Shown: positions 24,095-38,410 of the stretch, one piece after another
How the letters are laid out: every line of letters begins with the position of its first letter
Numbering within the stretch: position 1 is the stretch's first letter
DNA from: Liolophura sinensis
Lineage: Eukaryota > Mollusca > Polyplacophora > Chitonida > Chitonidae
Length of the DNA stretch: 64,000 nt
Direction: 5' to 3'
Assembly: GCF_032854445.1 (NCBI RefSeq)
Contig: NC_088303.1
Location: forward strand, 18,049,501 to 18,113,500
The notes under the pieces: generated by a model
Databases searched by the model: none
Seen by the model: only the letters and a program-made list of their open reading frames with translations
Told to the model about the DNA's origin: nothing
Made by a program: the position numbers and the translations under genes

Positions 24095-27000
24095 GATATT
24101 TGACCACTTGTAACTGTACAGGTTCACTTAAGTGTATGTTCTCACAGGTACCACTGATGAACGTAGCTGTCGTGACAATAAGTCCTTTAAGATTGCCGCT
24201 GAAGTTGAGTCACAGGCAAACATAATAAGGTATTTTTTGTGAACTAAGCCTCTGAACATGACGTCATACACAGACCGTCTTGTTTCACCTCCAGGTGTTT
24301 TTTTTAACTTGGCGTTTATTGAACTTAGTCATGGTATGAGGATAACTAGGTCAATGACGTTCCAAATAACTGCAAGATATTGTTTGTATTGCATGTGAAG
24401 TAGGCTAAAACAGATATTGTATAACATGTTTCAGACAGTGACACTGTTATGCTCGTCTGATGGGTAATTTGTTTCATGTCATTTATTGCAAAAAGTGTAA
24501 AACCCAGCAGACTAAGTTTTTCAGCGAATCGAGATAAAACTGCCATCAAATAAGTTGGCTAAATTAAATTATGTATGCCCAGTTGTGCCTTTGACTGTGT
24601 GCCACGCACACACCTGTCAAAAGTGCTCAATAAATAGTGGTCCCCTATATTTTTTTGACCTTGTCTTTAACTTGTATGTTTTAATTAAAATATTGGTAGG
24701 CAAAGTGGAGAAATATCAGTTGTTCCAAACCACTGCAGCCAGCGATGGAATTTCGAATCTCGTGGTGGATCAGCTTTGCTAAAACAGTCACTACAACTGT
24801 TCTTTTCCAGGTATGTCTTCGACTGTGTTAGAGCACCATGAAGCAGAAAGAGTTTTGAGCAAAGGCAACAGAAGACTAACAGGTGTCTCTTTTTCTCACG
24901 GCAATTATAGAATTAAAGAAGTGAATTTTCAAGCTTCATCTGCTTCCATTTTTCTCCGGGAGTTGATGGCAGTTTGTTGGAGACCACTTCCTTTTCACTT
25001 TTATTTTTCTCCAGTTTTAGAGGCAATGGTGACTGACTTGTCTGTGGTTTACTACAGGCACTCCACGGCTCATAAAATTGGTCGTCATCGTAGAAACTTC
25101 TTGACTGTGGTGAATAAAATCAGAGCCGAGTTTCATCTTAACCATGAAGTCAAGGCCATACAAGTGAAATACTCCTGAAGACGAGTCAAAACCTAACAAA
25201 AGCTTTTCCCGAAAGTACGCTAGCTCTATAGAATGTTTTTGTCACCAAACTAAACGCAACCTCAAGATCACGTATAAATCCTATCGTCGATTTTAGCTAC
25301 GATACCGCGTTGATATAAACCAGTATGCTTAACGCGACCACGCAGCGTGTTGCATGAAGCCAACAATATTATTTGCATATTGTACTGCATTTATTTTGGT
25401 GGAAAGCAAAAATATATTGACGACTTTTTTTTTTATCTTTTTTTGTATTCTACGGGGTTTTTTTTATTTACATACCGATTTTGACCTGGTCGAAAGCAAA
25501 CACGAGAGTCCTGAAATCCTACACATTTATCGTTTTTCAGTTCAGAGTAGCACGAACGAAAACTTCAGCTTATAGGTATTTACGTGTTCGGTGTATAGAA
25601 CTTTAATCTTCTTTATGTCCAATAGGTCATCAGTGGACAATGTACAAGTTGCACAAAGGAGAGATCAGCTTCGCTCAGAAGTGTTGTCTCCGCTGAAATT
25701 GGGCCGTAACGCTGAAAACGGACACCGAAAATACAGGTAACAGAGACAAAGCCCTTTGATAGACGTACCTCTGCGTGCAAAAAATATGCCCGATCAGATT
25801 CTCTTGGCTGTCTCATCTCTCTAGAGTTAAAGCCGCACATATAATATATATACAGGTGGATAAGCCATGAGGGTCAATGGCCAGCCATACTTGATACGAC
25901 TCTGCAATTTTGACCTGACTTGAAACTATGTACAGTAAGTGATTGATGGTACTCAAGATATGTGGAATGATTTCCACCGTAAAAAGTACAAATGTATATA
26001 GTACATATCCCTGTATACAACAGACAACATGGGTTACTCTGGTGTAGTGAACCTAGGGGCCGATTCCAGGAAGCCCTTTCTGACTTCATTCAAAATTTAA
26101 AACTGTATGATGCTTTGTTTTTAGCAATGGATGTTGAAATTTTGAGAAATTTGTTTTAAGACAACATTGATGAGAGGGCAAAATTTATAAATGAGTTTTA
26201 ACTGTTAAGTGTATAGGTTTAAGTTCCATGTGATTTTTATTTACATATATCACTTTTCCTTTGGGTGATACTCGCGAAAGGCCCACTCAAGAATTCATGA
26301 AATCGCACACTATCAACTAAATAACATAAAAAGTAGGAACAATAATTTATTGATTCTCCAAAATACTTTATCCTGAATGAGCTGCACAATATCAGACAAG
26401 GTACAGTTAACTGAAAACATAACGACTAGCTGAAAACCACTTTTCTGGAAGAAAGAAGACTTATCATAACCAAGCCGTGTATCACGGAACATTGAAATCA
26501 AAACGCACTCTTGCAGCAGGCAACGAAGACGAAACCTTTCCAGAGACATACTCGATGCGCCGGCAACAATTTTACCTGATCGGATTTTAGCCCTCAGATG
26601 CCTCTCATCTCCAGGACTGAAGCTATATATGCTTGGAAAGCAGGAGAGTCACTGTCCTGTACGGGTGTATATACCGTGGATGTTTAACAGGCTGCATGAG
26701 ATTTTAGCCTGCCATTTAAACAGTCAAGTCAGATTTTTCTTAAGAGTCGGTTTGTGAAGTGATGTGCTTAGCGTTGGATTTATACAAATTCACTCTTGAA
26801 AATTGTGAAATAACAGACTGGTTAAAGTGAACATAAAGTCTGCCACTATACATTCACAGAAAAAATGATACAGGACATAGTTATGACAGAAAAATATGTA
26901 AAAAAATTCTGTAAAGTTTTGAAAGCCGAAAAGATGAAGTTCAGCACTGGGGATGTGGCACTAACGGACAATTCACTCCGAGTAGTCCTGTTGAAGAAAC

Positions 27001-27221
27001 CCTTATGAACTTGGCCAATCACTAGCACTGAAAGCGTAACGTGATAACTGGCTGTTACGTCAAAAACTTATAAGCTCTCGAGTGTCAGTGTGGTTTCTTA
27101 CAGTGGATAAACAGATATCGATGCAATAAACTGGATTTTGTGGTTAGTTTAAGTGTTTAACTAATGCATTTTGGACCACACATTTCTGTGCACGGAAGTG
27201 AGAACGGCTGCCTACGTCACA

Positions 27222-27378
27222 ATGCGTACATGGTGTGCAGGATTCTGCAGTAACTCCTCAAGGTGAGCTGGCAAGCAAACCGCCTTGGGAGAATCATAAC
27301 TTGAAGAAAAATATTGTGACTTTGCATTATTTTTCCTCGGCAAAGTCAGATTTATTGCGAAAACATCTTCACCAATTC
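27222..27378 (+). pseudogene. Possible THAP zinc-finger relic
   Basis: An ATG after CTACGTCACA begins MRTWCAGFCSNSS (27222-27260), with a C-x3-C and the following N as in the start of THAP domains, then a GTGAGC donor-like site at 27263. Fifty bases on, 27316-27378 reads VTLHYFSSAKSDLLRKHLHQ, resembling the SLHxFP...LRxxW part of the domain, and then hits a stop. The C2-H half was not found. It could be a decayed gene or transposase fragment, or chance. Confidence 0.25.
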
Positions 27379-29072
27379 TGAATGAAACGGTCTGTTATCA
27401 ATCAGAAGGCCCTGCTATGTTTGGTAAATTCTCTGAAGTTGGCGCAGTCAGCTAGGCCAAATGCCTACACCCATGCAGGAGGAAGACGAAAAAGGACGCT
27501 AAAACACGACGCTTGTGTCCACAAACATCGCCCTGACCGAACGTCAAACTAAAAGAAGTATCGGCCCTTTGAACACGGAGCAGAGCTGATAGCCTTTGGT
27601 TATGTATCAGGCGTTTCTGTTTGTATTTTCTCATTGTCACATTGTTTAATAGCGATGCTACGGTAGATCTCCTAGGTTTAGTGACGTTTCCACTCTAGAC
27701 AGTTATTACATGGCAAAATGGCGTCACCAAATGAGTGGCTAGGTACTGACGATTGTTTGCTATTTATTTTGTTGATAAGCGTGTAGAATTTTTAAGTATT
27801 TTTAAAACATTTCTGGAATAGTATTTTAGTAATTAATTCAGCTTTCGTGGCTGACTTTATGTTTACATTAAGTAATCCTTTAACTTGGAACTATAAAGGC
27901 CTCTTTCATAAACTCTAATGTGAAAGTGAAAAATCGCGATGACGCCACGCTATTTCCTTTGCATGTGACATCTTTGGTAACTTCACAAAGACCAAAGACT
28001 ATTGAGATCATGCCATCTCTAACAAAGAACAAAAAAACAACAACAACAATGACGATGACTTAGATAACTCATAACTGTATGGGTTCTTCAAAAATATATA
28101 AATATTACAAAAGTGCACAGATTCTGTAGGCCCTGTAGGTAATATTGCATATGTCCATTACAGTATCTAGAACCAATCGTGTCTCTGACTATGTAGTACT
28201 TATACTTTCTATACATGTCACCTCGCAAACGCAGTAAGAGTCGTTCTCTAATCTCATACTTCAGTAGACACACCCAGACTTTCCCCTTAAAGTGCTATAT
28301 TTATAATGTGTACGTGCATTAGCCTTGCTATTGATATAGTCTCTCTTCTATCATAAGCTGAACTCCCCAATTCCCATGCTCTATCTCTAGCGAGACCATT
28401 GTATATCTACAGTAGGCCTTACTGAAGATAGGTATGCCGGATATATATATATATATATACATAAGACAGACTGAAACTCTAATCTGTCATACACTGCACG
28501 CATCACATACTCATGCTTTTGGAGAAAATGTCAAGATCCTTATCAAGATGGACGTGTACATGGATAGGGGTCAAAAGCGTGAATGTCCTTGTCCGAAGAA
28601 GTGACGGTTTGGTCATTTGGTCCACTACCAACTTAAGAAAGACATATATTTAGGATCTGTATATCTTGTGTATGCAGTGTGGCTTTTTCCACCCGTTTGT
28701 CACTCGTCTTAAGGGTGTTTAATCGCCCTCATTATGGCCGTTTTATGGCCCTGTCTTCAATACCTCTTTCCTTCAGCTCTAAAATATGTGGCATCGAGTT
28801 GGCACTAGGTCGAGTTCTGGATCTGAAGACCAAAGGGTCAATCCTTAAACGCTGGGAAGTTTATTACATTATACGTTGTTAAATATTGCAGAGCACAGTA
28901 GATAAACATAGGCCTATACTAATGCTGAACTTACATGCTCATATACTTTAGTTTCTGGCGCTCCAATCTTAAAGCTTTTTTTTTTCTTTCTCAAAATCTA
29001 TGCATGGTTTTAGTTGATCGCATATATTTTATCCGTGTAATAATATACCCTGTGCTACTCTGGTGAAATCCA

Positions 29073-29078
29073 TTTATT
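29073..29078 (-). terminator. Candidate polyadenylation signal for the aquaporin gene
   Basis: AATAAA on the minus strand (TTTATT on plus) about 690 nt after the aquaporin stop codon, the first perfect hexamer I see in that direction. Confidence 0.3.
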
Positions 29079-29321
29079 TTCTAAATTTAATTATAATGGT
29101 GGCTATAATGTTAAACATGAAAGGCTTAGCCTATATATATAGTGGAATTTGTAGGGTGTATCAGTGGAAGCCATTATATTGCATATTGTTATGACTGAGA
29201 CAGTTTTCCGCGAACTGGCGCCCATATAGCTTTTAACAGCTCAGTTCCAACTTCTCACAGTGACTTTGTCGTACTAAAGTCATTCATATCTTTAAAACAA
29301 TGTTTGTGGTTAACTGTTACA

Positions 29322-29390
29322 GAAGTTAAAATTGTGATATATTTTGCCTTCACCAAACACCATCAAGGAGGTGTTCACAATTTTAACTTC
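29322..29390. repeat. Perfect 16-bp inverted repeat hairpin
   Basis: Arm GAAGTTAAAATTGTGA at 29322-29337 and its exact complement at 29375-29390, with a 37-nt loop that contains a further CACC/GGTG pair. It lies in the presumed aquaporin 3' UTR. Confidence 0.8.
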
Positions 29391-29760
29391 GAGGGAAAAA
29401 AAAAAGTTAGATAAATCTAAACATATTTTCATATATACTTTGATCGGAAATCGCTTTGCGGCATACGTAGGTCGAGTGCTGTATACTTTTATATTCTCTG
29501 TTGATCTGAGAACAGTCGCATGACTGCCATTTTATAAATGGTCAACTGCGCTTCAAATTTAGCCCACTGGTAATGTCTGTGCAAGGGAATTTCACCAAGC
29601 AGTCACCGCAGTCTTGGCTTTCAAAGGTATAGATAAGCATGCATGTACAGGTTCCCAGCTGCCACAATCGTGCAGATTAGTTCGTTTTAACCTATATGCG
29701 ATGCGATGGTTATGAAATGCTGCATGCATGCAGTCAAATGAAGACACGTGACTAGTGACT

Positions 29761-32700
29761 TTAGACATTCGATTCTGGAGAATCGTCGCTGAGTCTTTTT
29801 TTCTCCGAGATCAGGTCCGAGCTGTCGTCGTCGATGATTCGAATTTTCGTTTTAGCCGCTTCATATTTCCGGTCGTCATAATCGCTGGATAACATACAGG
29901 CTCTGGCTTTCTTCCACGAAGAGTTGGCAGCGAAGACGTTATCATAGATTAGCCCAGCTACTACACCACCTGCCAGGGGACCCAACCAATACACCTGTAG
30001 TGGAAACAAAGTCTCGAATTACATATACATGTATAACGATGTCACTTTATGCATTGTCTTTGTCCATGAATTACATATGACTCCAGGCGCACGTGGGGAG
30101 GTCATCCAACAATCTGAGCTGCCGATCGTGGTGCGTTTCCCCAATCCCAGTTTCCTCCCACAATAATGCTTGTTTTCTACTTTATATTAATAAAATATAT
30201 AAAGCTTATATTGTCTGGTTTTTCAACCGTGCATATTGTATAATGTTGCGTACAACGACGTCACATGTATTTATTTTTACTTAAATAATCACCTGTAGAT
30301 ACAACTCGCTTAACACCGGTGGTATTGGACATGAAGCGAAACAGGGTATAGATCTGACATTTGAGTACACTCCTTAAGGTGGAAAAATACCAAATTAATG
30401 CGTAAAGATATTTATATGCATATAGTTTTCACTGATCTTGCTGATTAGGATTATGATAATTTTGAATAATCTTTGGTTTGGTTTTAATTTATAATTTGGC
30501 GTCACAACACGAAATAGATATATTCTATGCTCATGAGAGTGATATTTTGTCAGACTCGTGTCAATATACTTATATTAGGTCTATCATACGTTATCGATAA
30601 TACCGATTACAATTGTTTGCATATCAACTTAACACCTCTGTTTATAGGACTGCTTGTTATGGAAATACAATATTAATATATGATCTATTTGTTTAATGCA
30701 AATGAGTGAACAATTGTTTATTGTGTGAAGGTCGATGATACAGGAACAGTAATATATTCATGCACTAATGACAATAATGACTGTATACCCAATGATGGTC
30801 CCACGTTCCCATTATGGTGGGCGGCCCGAAGCTCCTAGCTGGGTTCATACTGGATCCTGTATAACGGATCTGCAACAAAACAAAAAAAACATTCTAGTTT
30901 TTTTTTCCCTAAAGACCGCAGGAAGGTTATGGGTCACAGAAAGCGAGCTGACTACTGGTCAAAACTAAACAGTCTCACGCTAGGTACATTCAAGTACGCT
31001 GCAAGGCCTTATGGTGAATACTAGTATACGATTTATACAATGTGAACTGCTTCTATTCGAAACGCCGTTTAAACGTTTCACCCACGTATTTTGAGCTGCA
31101 TATAATATTTGTTTTGCACATCGAGTTCACGGACACAAAAAAACAGTCGCATATAAACTTCATACTCATGGCATCATTTATGAGTAGACATATCAGACAT
31201 ATATAGTTGTATATATTGATGCAATAAAAATAAAACATAAAAAAACAACAGAAAAGTGTCGGCGATATCAGAACAGTCAAAGAAACCTACAGGACAAAAC
31301 TAGGTAAATATACCGTAACCTACATTACACAATCACTCGCCAGGTATATGGTCAAACACACATGCTTCTGATCGACATGCCTTAGAGGATATCTTTTATA
31401 CGTCGTACCTTTGTAAGTTATTATACGAAATCTGTAGATTTGAACTGTGACTGTGTATAAAGTGTGTTTGCACATCGTCGCACGGCCACAAAACCCATCC
31501 ATAGGCCTATAGACTACTATCACACAGCAGCGCTTATCAGTAGGCCCTATATATCAGAATTTATGTTGGTGTGTATCCTAACGTAATAAAAAACAGAAGG
31601 TGCATGCCACGTAATATGAGTCACTGAACATCAGTGTTTTCTCCGTTGTTTGATATACAGACACCACATTGTCATTTATACAGTCTGTACCTAGTTGGCG
31701 TGGGCATGAACACGAAAAAAATATGTTCAAATTTCCACAATCGTAAACCTATTGTTCGAAGAAATTGCTCATTGTTTTGTCCCGTTAAACTGTCTTTGTA
31801 AAACGCAATAAGATGATTGTTGGCTGTTTACCTAAGAGGAATCTGTTTTTAATGAAATCAATTTGTAAATGGTCTCATTGTATAATTTTAGTATTGCTCA
31901 AACGTAAAGAATGCCAACAGAAACAAAAGAACTATAGTAGGCTAAGGATCCAGCCACCAGCTGAAAGCAGTTTGAGCATGTTTGAGCAGTGCGCGTATTT
32001 CACGATTATCGTATCAAATGAAGGGCCATGTGTAAGTCTATTTCAAATTACTTCTACATAGTTATCGTATAATTATATATTCTCTTGACAGTTATAGTTT
32101 CGGGATACAGTACAGATTTAATAATACGTACATTTATACGACCATAGTTTTCGTACAGCGAGTGCGCCGTTTACGTTTTGTTATATAATGGTGTGGACAT
32201 GTTTACATTTTCCAAAACAACAGACACTGGTGTTGAAAGATTTGGTATCAACATCAATGAGAAATGTATGCTCGCATACTTGTACTAGTACAGAGCACTC
32301 TTATGAACCATATAGCATTAAAATATATTTGCGCCATCTCACGTTACACGTTTCACACCTATATACAGTTTGACTAGTAAACAGTTTGAGATGTGCATAC
32401 AGTTCACCATGAACTGACGCCGCTATATTTGTATATCCGGTGACCTGAGTATGCATCGGTTGCAGTGACACAAAATCTACAAAAATATTCCATTTATTTT
32501 TTTTTGTTTAGTTGTGCTCCCTGTGGTGAAATGGCCACGCAATCTCATTATAGATTGAATATAATTTTAACCAATGAAACACTTTTGTATACGAGCCTAC
32601 GTCATGCGAATATTAGAATAATGGTACTTTTTTGGCCTCTATTTTTGCGCTTTCGATCCTGTTATAGATAGTGCCGGAGCTATACAACCTTGCCCCACCG

Positions 32701-35700
32701 GATTTTATGCCCAGCTGTGCTGCGTATGTATGCTTGGGTTTATACGTCGTCACCTTATACGTTGGTGTATATATACTGTGTATTCTTGAGGAAGGGCGAG
32801 TCCATGCTGCCAAAGTTACTGAAAACACCTGAAGTGACTCCCTACCCAGTCGAATTATACTGACACTGGGCCAACTTGTCCTGTTTTCTTGCTCTAACCT
32901 GCAAGGGCCAAGCGATTGCGCCACAAGTCCCATTTTCAATGCTGTTCAATTGATCAATTATAAATGTATGTGATAGTTCTTCGATATATAGCATATATGA
33001 ATATTACTGATGTTCCCTGATGAGAAGGGAACTTATACTGAAGAAATAGCTGCGCTATACATACAGCGCTTCTTGAGTAACTCAAGGGATAGCGGTCTTA
33101 TCATTTGGCGGGTCGTGCGCAAAATCTCAACATTTCGGCGTACACAGCCATGTTTTATTATATTATTTTTCATCCATGGACGGCGTTGTTTATGGGCATA
33201 GTTCGTGCAATGAATAATTCATGGATATTTTCCACTCAACAACAACTCAAAAAAAAAAGCAACTAATTTTATATAACTGAGTGGTTATCTTTAACCTTAT
33301 TAATGTAGCCTGTATGCTTGCATGTCCTTGTCATCTCTACATTCTGTGTTTACGGTGTATAGATGCGCATCTGTATCTATGTACGTACATATTCAACCTT
33401 TGTGACCTTTAACGTTCTGGTTATCCAGTACAGCCTAACGATCCGTGCTTTTAATCATACGAACTGTTTTACTTAATTAGTTTATACTATTAGCTCACCA
33501 AAAGTCACGCAGTAAGGTTGTGTTTACTTTCAGATTATTATAAATGTCACACTAATAGCTTAACAAAGAAGCGTATTAATCAACCAGACAATACAGAGTG
33601 CATGTACATATATACAAGTGTTTTGTATATAAATGATAAATGAATTTCTGAACGTTGTTATTTAGATAATAACCCAACTGGCTTGGGAACAAAACCTCAG
33701 TTGACCTGCTGTGACCTTAAAAGTTAAGTTAAATTTATTTTTCTACGTAGTTTATCATGAGATGTTTCTTACGTTGTTAGATTTGTAATAGTTACAATAA
33801 CTTTTTGACAAAATAATGGGTTAATTAAATCATTTAAAATTGACAAATATACTTCACCTATTTTGAACACAGCCATGCATTTAAAGCCAATTACAACACA
33901 AAACCCATACCCCAAATGTATTACAGCCAATTACCACACAAAATCCATCTTTTAAATGTATTACAGCCAATTACCACACAAAACCCATCTTCTACATGTA
34001 TTACAGCCAATTACCACACAAAAATCCATACATAAATAATAAAATAAATAATCAGATATTAACATCAATATCCATGCAATTTCTGCATCGTACAGAAAAC
34101 ATCGTCTATGTCAAACGTCAACAAACATTACCATGAGTGAGTGAGTGCTTAGGAACATTACCATGAAGTAAAGGTATAAGGGTGTTAAATTTTCATCCTA
34201 ATTTAAACTAAAAACACAAATTTAATAGAGTCTGTCTCCTGTGAGTGTCTTTTTACGCCCCATGCATGTAATATTGAAAACAAAGATGTTTATAAGCCCC
34301 TATTACATACATATAGCCTCTGGATGAGCGGAATGAAACTGAGCTACGTGACGCACAACGCCAAAGTTCGCGAACGTTCCATGTATATACCTACAAATAC
34401 GAGTGAAAGAGTAATAAGGAAACATAGAATAAAGTCATTTGATAGAGTACCCTTGAAAAACTAGTTTCTTAATAAAACATTTGTGACGTAGATTGAAGTC
34501 ATCACATAACTGATGGGATCCATGAAGACATCTATATAGGTATAGTTTGTATATGCCGTATAAAACATGTAGGCCCTGCAGGTATTTGCTGTCTACGTAT
34601 AAGAAAAAAAAACTATGCAGTAAAAACTGAAATTAGCCCTGTTATATGATATAAAAGTGACGCGGAAGGCGGACATTATATACATGTATGTACATAGCCA
34701 ATAAGTCACCAAACTTTGAAAGAGAATTGACGCGCTTCAAAGTTATAACCTTACGTCCGCTTTTGTGTATATGCCGGTATAGTCGCATTTATTTATGATA
34801 GAGGAATGTTAAAAATATAAGCAGTTGTGGAACAGAGGAGGGCGGGGGGGGGGGGGGGTGAGGGGTAAAGGGAACAATCTGTACACTTCTGGGGGGGGAA
34901 ATGTCGTCAATGATAAGAATTTCTCCGTATTTCAGGTATAAATATCATCGACAAGTCAATGAAGATTGAAATTTGCGAATTATGCTAACCTTAATATTGA
35001 GATGAACTCAAGACGCCCTTTTGACTTCTGACATTAAGGCACAGTTGGCCTGGTGTAGTGCTCACCGAAAAAATAATGACGGAATTCGGGCAGTTAAATC
35101 TCGGAAAAGAATGGTAGTATGAAAACTCCTACGTGGATAAGCCTATGTACGATACGTTTCCTTTAGCGTGAAGCTCTTATGTTGCCTGTACGTTTTGGCT
35201 GTTAAGAAAAATCCAAATAATTTAACACCTGAGATTTTATTAAAATACATATTTAATCCAAAGTGACATGACTTTTCAGACAGTCTAAACTGTTGTTAAC
35301 AACTCGAACAGGCACCCAACAGTCAACAATAACACCAGTTTTACGCCTGTGAAATGAATGAAACATACATCCTACTGTACAGTGTGAGTAAATGGCGAGT
35401 TGACTTAACCGCCAAATACCGCGTGCATGAAGCTCTGAACTTTGTGTGATACGTAAAACTATATGCACAACGCATGAACAATTACGATAATGGGTCTCGA
35501 GCATAAAGGAAAGGCTTTAAGTTTATGTGACATTACCTGTCACCCCTTCTTTTCACGGGCTAGATCACCATTAGGTCAGTGACATCGTTACGTCGTCTTA
35601 ATACCTTACCTGTCTCAAGTATACGAAGAATGTCTGCCAGGCAGGGTAATACTCTGAGGAGGGTAATACTCTGTACACATTTATGGTTGGTTTTTCGATA

Positions 35701-38338
35701 TACACTTTCCTGACATTTTGTCTACACATTACTTTACGTATTTATTTAGTGCTTTACGCCGCACTCGAGAATATTTCAGCACTATGGCGGGAGTAAGCCG
35801 GGCAGACGTGATTTGTGGGTGACTGCATTGCATACTTAAACTGTAAAATTTAAAAGTAAAATTTTATATTTTAGTTATATTTATATTTACAACCTATATT
35901 AATTCTTAAAAAAAGCCACAGTACGATTTCCAGGCTGAAGCTGGAGTACTTTCCCAAAATACGAACTACATGTTAACCAAATGTAAGTAACAGATTATAT
36001 ACTTGAGAATGCTGAAAGGATGAGATAGCTATATAAAAGATTGTAAAAGCTTGAAGACTACAAGGAAATAACTGAATGCACTCCGCGTATTTTACTCCAA
36101 CCTATACAGACCCCGTGTAGCTTAACCTGCGCACTCAACACCCCCCACCCGCCCGACACGTTATAAATTCATGCGAATACACGCTGATTATGCGAAATTT
36201 GATTAATGAATACTTTAATCTCATAATGTCAGCAGATTACGTGCATGTAATTATTTTTAATGAAATAATCCAATCATTCGTATGATGTACTAATACTTTC
36301 ATTTTAAAACCTTCCCTTAATTACGCATTACGGATGAAGTACATTATATATATATACGGACTTATATATCTATTGCCGTGAAGAGCGGTGGATATCATAA
36401 TTACCAGAATATACAAATTGTTCTGGTTTTTTTTTACAACAGCTTGATTCAGATGAATTACTTTGATCTACATGTCATGTCATTCTAGACCGCGATATAC
36501 ACAGCAGATCCGACATTCCAATGGATGTAAGGATACAAGGAGATATCAGAATTTGCACTTATACAGAGGTGATCGCTTCAGAAGCCTTAATCACATATCT
36601 CTACAGACAGATGCGTTTTTCTGTACTTACATGCTGGTGACTTGCTCTTTATCAATCGGTATACCACTTTATTTTTATCATATGTATATACACAATATGT
36701 CTGCAAGAGTTGCAAGCTATTTTCAGCGTATAATACAGATATAATGCGGATTCAAAGTTATAATATGCACGTCCCTGAACTGACCGTAAGCCGACCAGTG
36801 TTTCAATGTTCAAAATAGTAATCAGGGAATTGAACACAATTTTTGGACAGATCAATCTTAATATTTCCGATCAGGCAAGGGCATTTAGCATTAGTTCTTT
36901 TAATCAAGCGTTCTTTGCACTACTTCAAAGTACTACTTCTGCAAGACTTGATCTATGTAAATTTTGACATGTTCCCCTTGAATTTTCTCTTCATCTATGC
37001 CATTATGATACTATTCCATAGACAAAAAGTCTTCCTCATGAGTACACATGTAGCTTGTTTTTCAGGAGTAAATTACTGCACAGTGCCAGCAATCAAAGGA
37101 CGGTGTAGGGATGGAGGGTACAGGTGGTCGTGCTAATTAGAACATATATCTGTGGAAATACAAAGAAAGCAGAAATGCAAACCGTCCACCAAGATACGTG
37201 CCCTTCATACCAGACCCTGAAAACCTAGGCTGGAATGTGCATGTATAGCTTCAACCCAATTTGGAGAAAGTATTTGATATTTTGAAAGTATTATCTTAAC
37301 CTGTCAAGAGAACTATAACTGATGTCCTGTTGAGTTTTTCTCAGCAACGTATACCTTCAGGGCAAAGTTAATATCACCTCTGGATATCTCATTTATGTTC
37401 GAGTCAAATATGCTTAGCAAAGGAATTATGATCAAGAACTTCCGAATGTTTCATTTATGTATTATTTAGGTATAACTGCTTCTCAAAGGTAATACCATCA
37501 GGAATTTCGTGATGTCTTGTCATTGTTTATGTCTGATACAAGAATATAGCCGCTTCGCAAAGGTAATATTACCAGGAACTTCGCTCTGTCCTTATTTATG
37601 TCTGATACAAGCATACCTACCCCACAAAAGTAATATCTTCAAAAACTTCGTGATGTCTTATTTACGGCTGATACAGGCTTATAGCTGCTTCGCAAAGGTA
37701 ATATCTGCAGGATCTTCGTGATGTCTTATTTACGGCTGATACAGGCGTATAGCTGCTTCGCAAAGGTAATATCTGCAAGATCTTCGTGATATCTTATTTG
37801 TGGCTGATACAAGCGTATATCTGCTTCGCAAAGGTAATAGCATCAGGAACATCAGGATGTCACATTTGTGTCTGATACAAGCATACCTGCTTCACAAAGG
37901 TATCAGGTCATCAAGAACTTAGAAGCCTATATACCCGTTTCAAATACGTTGCATGTTTGATCACATTAATTCATGGCACGATGTTGAAAACACGCAGTCT
38001 ATTTGCAAACTGTTGCAATGACCTTTTATCGGTTAGTTTAGGCTTCGGGAACAGATTTCTCAAACTGCAAAAGTGAGAACTGAGATTTTTTTTTACAAAT
38101 TAATTGGAATCGATTTCAAGATGATTTACATCTTCAAACTGCAAAGATTCTTTGTTACTCAATGCTAAAGCAATGTAGACTTCAACTCAACGGCAAAGGC
38201 CTACGACCTCCAAATAAAGAAACCGAATATATTATATACGGAACTATTTCAGCGTATTCGAAATTCAAGACGCAATACAACGCACATAAAATACAAGAGA
38301 ATGTAATGATTTCCGTGAAAGTTAGTTAAGCAATCAAG

Positions 38339-38410
<72 letters not shown>

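Larger units (their letters stand above)
24100..29760. other. Gene-poor gap between LDHD and the aquaporin gene
   Basis: No exon with family similarity was found on either strand, apart from a THAP-like relic near 27.2-27.4 kb. Around 25.0-25.2 kb there are two decayed SINE 3' ends (for example AAGTGAAATACTCCTGAAG), which account for the open frame there. An (AT)n run lies at 28441-28459. The last part (about 29073-29760) is probably the aquaporin 3' UTR. Confidence 0.5.

Noticed and set aside
24813-25178. 121-codon open frame on the plus strand
   Set aside because: Its 3' half is made of two decayed SINE ends (GGTCGTCATCGTA, AAGTGAAATACTCCTGAAG), and no family similarity or splice pattern supports a gene.
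27715-27742. Possible first exon MASPNEWL with good ATG context
   Set aside because: Only eight codons, a mediocre donor, and no downstream exon or family match found.
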